From Bacteroidia bacterium (GTDB lineage Bacteria; Bacteroidota; Bacteroidia; NS11-12g; UBA9320), in the NCBI GenBank assembly GCA_013042025.1, contig JABDQY010000255.1, forward strand, positions 1-11,371: DNA of 11,371 nt, given 5' to 3'. This document shows positions 7,055 through 11,371 of the stretch, in pieces. Position numbers and translations under genes: made by a program. The notes beneath the pieces are model-generated. The model was given only the letters and a program-made list of their open reading frames with translations. It ran no database searches and was not told the DNA's origin. Numbering within the stretch: the first letter of the stretch is position 1; every line of letters starts with the position of its first letter.

Positions 7055-7170
7055 ACTAGTTTATAGTTTATAGCTATAAGTTGAGAGTTTTCTTTGAAAT
7101 TAGAGAAAAAAGAATTGCAGCAAGTTCAGATTTCCATGTAAAAAATTGAAAAAGCTATAACTAGTTTATA
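7055..7170. repeat. Repeated ACTAGTTTATA motifs and a palindrome in the cca/porP divergent spacer
   Basis: ACTAGTTTATA occurs at 7055-7065 and again at 7160-7170. Its core AGTTTATA has a further copy at 7065-7072. AGCTATAA occurs at 7072-7079 and 7153-7160. TTATAGCTATAA at 7068-7079 is a perfect 12-base palindrome. All lie in the 175-base spacer between two divergent start codons, where regulator-binding sites would be expected. The AT-rich sequence makes short repeats cheap, so this is suggestive only. Confidence 0.35.
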
Positions 7171-7189
7171 ACTACTGGCATATTTATTG

Positions 7190-7197
7190 AACTTTTG
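7190..7197 (+). promoter_or_regulatory. Probable -7 element for the PorP/SprF-like gene (one mismatch)
   Basis: The bases AACTTTTG match TAnnTTTG except at the first position. The element ends five bases before the ATG at 7203, the same geometry as at cca and the metallo-hydrolase gene. No clear -33 element is seen. Confidence 0.35.
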
Positions 7198-7202
7198 TAT
7201 GC

Positions 7203-8192
7203 ATGAAGAAGGGAATTGGAATTATTGTATTGAGTTTGATCTGGATGGCTGGATATAGCCAGAATCTAGAGTTAAGAAGTGGAAAGGAAATAAAGCAGCC
7301 AGGCAAGGTCAATCCTTCATTAGCTGGTGTACAGGAAGACTTTCTGCGATTGTTAACAGATGCTGAAGTAGGAAAGAGTTATCAGTTTATGGTTGAAGGT
7401 AAATTACCACTGCGATTAGGAAATTATATGGTAGGTTATGAGCGATTGTTTACTGATGAAGTTGCTAATAACATGATTAACATTACCTACGCAAGAACCA
7501 ATAAAAAGGACAAACTCTTAGCTAGAAAAAAAGAAGACAAAAAAAAATTCGAGTGGAGGTATGGAGCAACAATTCAAATTCATCAAAAGTCGTTTCTGAA
7601 AGCAGGAGCATTTGATAGCTCTGCAGGCGGATTTCAATTCCAGGATATAAATGGAGAAATTCAAACCGTTCCTAAGCTCGATGATATTAATACGTCATTG
7701 GATTATTTCAATGTAGTTTTGGGAGGTAGTATGAAATACAACAATCTTATGGTAGGATTGAGTGTTGAAAATCTATTGCAACAGGATGTATCTCTTAGTA
7801 AATTAGAATCACGAAAGATTCCGTTTACGGGTAATTTTATTGTAGGGGGGTTCTTGCCTTTGGGTGAAAAAGCAACATTATTTCCATCTGCGGTTGCGGT
7901 ATTTTCGAGTGACGATATTTTCGCAAAAGCTTCTATTGACTTGAGTACAGAGAAGTGGATCTTTGCAGCTGCCTATACCACAGAAAACATATTACAAGAC
8001 ATTAGTGCATCTGCTGCATTTAAGTATAAAAAGACAATTGTAGGACTTAAATATGCGATGCCAATAAGTTCGGGGAATTCTGGATTAACAAATACAATTC
8101 CCAGTTTTAATCTATTTCTAAACTCAACAATTTTCAAAGGGGTTAAGTTGTTTAAGTCTGACTTTGCGAAGGAAATGACGAAGTTTTATTAA
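7203..8192 (+). CDS. PorP/SprF family type IX secretion-associated outer-membrane protein
   Basis: The 329-residue product has a Sec signal peptide (cleavage probably after YSQ, residue 20). A short N-terminal lead then reaches VNPSLAG (36-42), which corresponds to the NPAyAG-like motif of PorP/SprF proteins. The rest is a string of amphipathic strands, including DYFNVVLGGSMKYNNLMVGLSVENL and, later, KKTIVGLKYAMPIS, as expected for an outer-membrane barrel. Family members act with the type IX secretion system or with gliding adhesins (SprF with SprB). No large adhesin or other secretion component is adjacent, so its partner cannot be named. The gene is apparently monocistronic: its own promoter-like element lies just upstream, and a spacer with a hairpin lies downstream. 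The family call is moderate because the typical FSQYMFN segment is absent. Confidence 0.65.
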   Translation: MKKGIGIIVLSLIWMAGYSQNLELRSGKEIKQPGKVNPSLAGVQEDFLRLLTDAEVGKSYQFMVEGKLPLRLGNYMVGYERLFTDEVANNMINITYARTNKKDKLLARKKEDKKKFEWRYGATIQIHQKSFLKAGAFDSSAGGFQFQDINGEIQTVPKLDDINTSLDYFNVVLGGSMKYNNLMVGLSVENLLQQDVSLSKLESRKIPFTGNFIVGGFLPLGEKATLFPSAVAVFSSDDIFAKASIDLSTEKWIFAAAYTTENILQDISASAAFKYKKTIVGLKYAMPISSGNSGLTNTIPSFNLFLNSTIFKGVKLFKSDFAKEMTKFY

Positions 8193-8223
8193 AGAAGTTA
8201 AACTTCAAATTGAAGGAGTTTCC

Positions 8224-8257
8224 ATAGTCACTTTTCTGCAATGAAGAGTTTGACTAT
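8224..8257. other. Two-part inverted repeat (RNA hairpin) after the PorP/SprF-like gene
   Basis: ATAGTCA (8224-8230) pairs perfectly with TGACTAT (8251-8257). Inside it CTTTTC (8231-8236) pairs with GAAGAG (8243-8248), with one G-U pair and a six-base loop. A two-base bulge (TT, 8249-8250) separates the stems. Together this is a 13-pair stem starting 32 bases after the porP stop. No T-tract follows, so it is not a standard intrinsic terminator; it could define an mRNA 3' end or act as a DNA operator. Confidence 0.4.
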
Positions 8258-8280
8258 TAGGAAGATAGAAGTGATTTCGC

Positions 8281-8288
8281 TATCTTTA
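8281..8288 (+). promoter_or_regulatory. Probable -7 element for the patatin-like gene (one mismatch)
   Basis: TATCTTTA matches TAnnTTTG except at the last base and ends seven bases before the ATG at 8296. The following CAA is shared with the element in front of the metallo-hydrolase gene (TATCTTTGCAA). A weak TTAG at 8257-8260 lies 20 bases upstream. Confidence 0.4.
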
Positions 8289-8295
8289 CAAGTAC

Positions 8296-10206
8296 ATGCT
8301 TAAGCAGCTTTTTAACTATTATGTCGTATTAAAATCGTGTTGGATTATTTTATTTTTCCAGCTATTGGGATACGTAGGTTTAGTAGTTATGGAGCAAGGA
8401 AAGGATATTTTGTTGTCTCTTAGTTTCTCTGCTTCAGGCTTACCCTTGTATCATACTTGGTTTGCTTTATTCGCTGTTTTATGGTGGAGCTGGCAAAGTT
8501 GGAGAGCCGCTCGAGTAATTCTTCACTTTACAACATTCGATTTTATAAAGTTCAGCAAACGTTATGCTACTCAAGCTCAGGTATTAATTCCACGAGTTTT
8601 AGGGATTACACCAATTCTAATATTTATGATTGGGCTTTTTAATGTATCGGGATGGGGTAACCCTTTACTGTATCTGTATGCGAGTTTAGCGTTTTGGTTG
8701 TACGTCTTTTATTATTTAAGAAAAGAAATAATCGTATTGTTTTTAAGTAGAAACAAGTATAAACTGCTAAATATCCCTGATTATGTTCCAATTAAAAATG
8801 AAGCATATCCAGCGGAGTTTATCTGGGCCAAGCAATCACGATGGATTTGGTTTCGGTTTGCCATGATCATTTTTGTTTTTACTCTGGTTATTGTTCATCC
8901 TGTAACTTTCCCTCAAAAAATAGGTTCAGCAACAATAATTCTATTTGCTTTAGGTGCATGGCTAGTAATCGCAACCTTACTTGATTTTGCAGAAAAATAT
9001 TTCAGATTTCCTTTTACTTTCTCAATCGTAGCGATGGTTATTGGATTTAGTTTTTTTAATAACAATCACAAGATTCGGACTATTGGCCAGATGGAAAAAG
9101 AGCGACCAAGTCTTGAAGAACATTTCGATTCTTGGTATCAAAATAGAGTAGGAGCAGCCAACGATACTGTTCCAATTATAATGGTTGCTTTGCAAGGAGG
9201 AGGAGTGAGGTCTGCTTATTGGACGGCTCAAGTACTTTCGGACTTGCAAGAAAGTAATGATGAATTTGCGAATCATGTTTATGCGTATAGTTCTGTTTCT
9301 GGAGGAAGTTTAGGCGTTGCCACTTTTAAGGCATTGCAAAAAAGTGAAGTTAAGGATTTGAAAGCTCAATCACATCGTGTTTTAAGTAAAGACTTTCTAG
9401 CTCCTGTAACTTCATGGCTTGTTGTACCCGATTTAGTTCAAAAGTTCTTACCATTCCCCATCTATAGTATTGATAGGGCTAGAGCATTAGAATATAGTTG
9501 GGAAAGTGCTGCAACATTGTATGATAAATCATTGCTCAAAGATGGATTTCTCTCAAATTATCAAAACGACCAGAGTGCGTATATATTTAATTCAACACGT
9601 GTGGAAAATGGATTTAGAACATTACTTTCCAATATAAAAATTGATCGATCTGTTTTTTCACTTTCAGAAGATTTCTTTGAGATAACGAGAACAGATATAC
9701 CTGTAAGTACTGCTATCTCAGTGAGCTCTAGATTTCCTTTTATTACACCTCCTGCGTTGGTTCATGACAAAGACGGGAAGAAATGGGGGCATCTTGTTGA
9801 CGGTGGATATGTTGAAAATATGGGAGCAACGGCTATGTTTGAAATGTACGACCACATCCATAAGTACATTAAAACAAAAGATTACAAAACGAAGTTTTAT
9901 CTACTCTTTATTAAGAATACCAAAGAAGAATACAACACTACAATTAATGGAATGTATGAACTTTTAGGTCCGTTGAATACGTTTTCTAAGGTTTGGGTAA
10001 ATAGTGGTTACTTCGATGAGAATAACACTAAACTTAACAACTTGTACAATAATGATAAAGCAGTTTTTATTAGTTTAGAGCGAACAGGTGAAACCATAAT
10101 CCCGCTGGGATGGTATCTGTCTGAACAAGCAACTAAACACATGCAAGAACAATTGGAACTAAGAACAGCTGCTTTTAAAAGTGAACTTCAATCAATTCTT
10201 CCATAG
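8296..10206 (+). CDS. Membrane-anchored patatin-like phospholipase/acyl hydrolase
   Basis: The 636-residue protein combines a membrane half with a patatin-type hydrolase half. Residues 1-255 contain six or seven hydrophobic segments (about 14-32, 52-66, 101-116, 123-140, 185-201, 211-229 and 240-254). The patatin domain starts near residue 291. It has the oxyanion loop QGGGVRS (300-306), the nucleophile elbow GGSLG with Ser338, the SSRFPFITPP segment (about 477-486) and the DGG motif with Asp502. The Ser-Asp dyad is therefore complete, so lipid acyl hydrolysis at the inner membrane is expected; the substrate is unknown. The loop's final residue is Ser rather than the more common Gly. The gene stands alone between two spacers with its own promoter-like element. 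I see no toxin, CBASS or effector partner, so a housekeeping lipid role is likelier than a defence role. Confidence 0.88.
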   Translation: MLKQLFNYYVVLKSCWIILFFQLLGYVGLVVMEQGKDILLSLSFSASGLPLYHTWFALFAVLWWSWQSWRAARVILHFTTFDFIKFSKRYATQAQVLIPRVLGITPILIFMIGLFNVSGWGNPLLYLYASLAFWLYVFYYLRKEIIVLFLSRNKYKLLNIPDYVPIKNEAYPAEFIWAKQSRWIWFRFAMIIFVFTLVIVHPVTFPQKIGSATIILFALGAWLVIATLLDFAEKYFRFPFTFSIVAMVIGFSFFNNNHKIRTIGQMEKERPSLEEHFDSWYQNRVGAANDTVPIIMVALQGGGVRSAYWTAQVLSDLQESNDEFANHVYAYSSVSGGSLGVATFKALQKSEVKDLKAQSHRVLSKDFLAPVTSWLVVPDLVQKFLPFPIYSIDRARALEYSWESAATLYDKSLLKDGFLSNYQNDQSAYIFNSTRVENGFRTLLSNIKIDRSVFSLSEDFFEITRTDIPVSTAISVSSRFPFITPPALVHDKDGKKWGHLVDGGYVENMGATAMFEMYDHIHKYIKTKDYKTKFYLLFIKNTKEEYNTTINGMYELLGPLNTFSKVWVNSGYFDENNTKLNNLYNNDKAVFISLERTGETIIPLGWYLSEQATKHMQEQLELRTAAFKSELQSILP

Positions 10207-10252
10207 AAATAATTCAATATAGAATCTGCTCTTTTCTGTCCGCCAATATCTG

Positions 10253-10260
10253 TATCTTTG
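10253..10260 (+). promoter_or_regulatory. -7 promoter element for the metallo-hydrolase gene
   Basis: TATCTTTG is a full TAnnTTTG match. It is followed by six bases (CAATCA) and the GTG at 10267. Its last three bases form the TTG that is a competing in-frame start. No good -33 element is visible upstream. Confidence 0.6.
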
Positions 10261-10266
10261 CAATCA

Positions 10267-11028
10267 GTGAAAGTAACTTTCTTAGGTACAGGAACATCGC
10301 AAGGAGTGCCAATTATTGCATGTCAATGTAAGGTATGCCAATCTTCTGATTATAAAGATAAAAGATTACGTTCGAGTGTACTTATTGAAACGGAAAATAC
10401 AAGCTTTGTTATTGATACCGGTCCAGATTTTAGGCAGCAGATGTTACGTGCAAAAACTAAAAAAATGGATGCGGTAGTTTTTACCCATGGACATAAGGAT
10501 CACACAGCTGGATTTGATGACATAAGAGGATTTAATTATGTTCAGCAAAAGGCAATGGACGTATATGGTGATATGTACGTTGAAATAGTTTTGAAACGTG
10601 ATTTTTACTATGCTTTTGAAGAAAATAAATATCCTGGTGTTCCAGATTTGAATCTCCACGTTATAAACAATCAAAAATTCAAAGTTGGCGATGTAGAAGT
10701 TCTACCAATTGAATTGAAGCATTATAAGCTGCCTATAAAAGGATTTAGAGTTGGTGATTTTACATATATCACAGATGCAAATTTTATAGAAGAAGAGGAG
10801 AAAGAAAAGATACGCGGAAGCAAGGTGCTTGTATTAAATGCATTGAGAAAGACGGAGCATATATCACATTTTAGTTTAGAAGAAGCTATTGCTTTAGGAA
10901 AGGAATTGGATATTCCTCAAGTGTACTTTACACATATCAGCCATCAAATGGGTTTTCATAAGGAGGTAGATGCTGAATTACCCGAAGGCATGAACTTGAG
11001 CTATGACGGATTGACAATCGAATTGTAA
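10267..11028 (+). CDS. PhnP-like metallo-beta-lactamase-fold hydrolase
   Basis: From the GTG at 10267 the protein has 253 residues and begins MKVTFLGTGTSQGVP, the usual start for this group. The CQCKVC cluster (Cys19, Cys21, Cys24) resembles the structural zinc site of PhnP. FTHGHKDH supplies the catalytic metal ligands His74, His76, Asp78 and His79. Further expected ligand segments are LKHYKLP, YITDAN and THISHQMG. PhnP hydrolyses phosphoribosyl cyclic phosphates in phosphonate breakdown, but no other phn gene is present here, so the substrate is open; a cyclic phosphodiester or nucleotide is a reasonable inference. An in-frame TTG at 10258 would add three residues, but it lies within the promoter element. 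Transcription from that element should begin at about the GTG. The family call is strong, the exact reaction uncertain. Confidence 0.85.
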   Translation: MKVTFLGTGTSQGVPIIACQCKVCQSSDYKDKRLRSSVLIETENTSFVIDTGPDFRQQMLRAKTKKMDAVVFTHGHKDHTAGFDDIRGFNYVQQKAMDVYGDMYVEIVLKRDFYYAFEENKYPGVPDLNLHVINNQKFKVGDVEVLPIELKHYKLPIKGFRVGDFTYITDANFIEEEEKEKIRGSKVLVLNALRKTEHISHFSLEEAIALGKELDIPQVYFTHISHQMGFHKEVDAELPEGMNLSYDGLTIEL

Positions 11029-11040
11029 TTACTGCATGGG

Positions 11041-11068
11041 AAAAAAAAATCTCTTAGTTCGCTACTAA
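11041..11068 (-). terminator. Possible intrinsic terminator of the minus-strand transporter gene
   Basis: On the minus strand a five-pair stem (TTAGT, loop AGCGA, ACTAA; 11068 to 11054) is followed by GAGA and then nine Ts (11049 to 11041). It lies 26 bases after the stop codon of the transporter gene. The stem is short and AT-rich, so the hairpin is weak; the T-run is the better part of the evidence. Confidence 0.4.
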
Positions 11069-11093
11069 ATCACATCTATTTATTCTGCCAAGT

Positions 11094-11371
11094 TTACATC
11101 AACCCCACAAAAATCCCTACATAATACAACCCAGCGAGTATGAATACCACACCGGCTACGGTTCGCATCACTTTCTCTATGCGGGTGATGCGGTTATAGA
11201 ACACGCCTACTTTACCTGCGGTATATGCCAGTAAATAGGTAAAGAGAATAACGGGTAATCCCGTTCCCAGTGCAAATACGATGGGGAGATAGAGCCCGTC
11301 TGCAGATGCGATGGTCATGGGGATCAGCATCCCAAAAAACAAGGCTCCGCTATACAGGCAAAATGCCAACG
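11094..11371 (-). CDS. 3' end of a DsbD/ArsG-like transmembrane transporter (runs off the window)
   Basis: The last 92 codons of a membrane protein are present; the gene continues past the right edge, and the TTG at 11369 is an internal leucine codon rather than a start. The sequence shows AFCLYSGALFFGMLIPMT, a second span (LYLPIVFALGTGLPVILFTYLLAY), a basic loop (NRITRIEKVMRTV) and a last span ending YYVGIFVGLM. This matches the C-terminal half of the cytochrome c biogenesis (DsbD/CcdA) membrane domain, in the form seen in ArsG-family arsenical efflux permeases. A conserved cysteine lies in the FCxYSG segment. G+C is about 48% by hand count, against about 32% in three sampled lines of the neighbouring gene. 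The fold-family call is good; ArsG identity is tentative, since only the 3' end is visible. Confidence 0.65.
   Translation of the reverse strand, partial: LAFCLYSGALFFGMLIPMTIASADGLYLPIVFALGTGLPVILFTYLLAYTAGKVGVFYNRITRIEKVMRTVAGVVFILAGLYYVGIFVGLM

Noticed and set aside
8241..8303. A 20-codon ORF overlapping the patatin start by eight bases, a possible leader peptide.
   Set aside because: It spans the hairpin and the promoter element of the next gene, has no start signal, and its composition is unremarkable.
8296..10266. Patatin-like gene as an anti-phage effector.
   Set aside because: No cyclic-nucleotide synthase, sensor or other defence gene adjoins it, and it appears to be a single-gene unit in a housekeeping context.

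Overview
The window looks like a chromosomal segment from an AT-rich member of the Bacteroidota, most likely Flavobacteriales or a close relative. The evidence is a PorP/SprF-type outer-membrane protein, a DUF5723 outer-membrane protein, lipoproteins with short 'GSC'/'SGC' lipoboxes, almost no Shine-Dalgarno sequences, and several copies of the Bacteroidota -7 promoter element TAnnTTTG next to gene starts. I see no transposase, phage gene, CRISPR array, tRNA or rRNA. The genus cannot be fixed by eye.

Layout, left to right. (1) A minus-strand DUF423 membrane-protein gene (18-425) diverges from a tight plus-strand operon (447-4149). The operon holds a large lipoprotein, a DUF5723 outer-membrane protein, an FKBP-type prolyl isomerase lipoprotein and two single-span membrane microproteins of 36 and 40 residues that are easily missed. 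All junctions in it are either gaps of a few bases or overlaps. The first three products should act in the envelope, and the microproteins should sit in the inner membrane. (2) A minus-strand operon (7027 down to 4146) encodes a CCA-adding enzyme, a pRiA4b ORF-3-like protein with a very acidic tail, and MiaA. Its two outer genes act on tRNA. It converges on the first operon so closely that the palindrome CTAG provides the stop codon of both. (3) Three plus-strand genes follow, each apparently with its own promoter: PorP/SprF-like, a membrane-anchored patatin-like lipase, and a PhnP-like metallo-beta-lactamase-fold hydrolase. (4) The right edge carries the 3' end of a minus-strand DsbD/ArsG-like transporter gene whose base composition differs sharply from everything to its left.

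The most informative pattern is regulatory. Five transcription units have a perfect or near-perfect TAnnTTTG element ending only 4-7 bases before the start codon, which predicts leaderless or nearly leaderless mRNAs. In two of them (cca and the metallo-hydrolase) the element's own TTG mimics a start codon, and the true starts are more likely the GTG codons just downstream. No clearly new multi-gene system is visible. The best candidates for undescribed biology are the envelope operon with its two microproteins and the acidic-tailed protein between cca and miaA.
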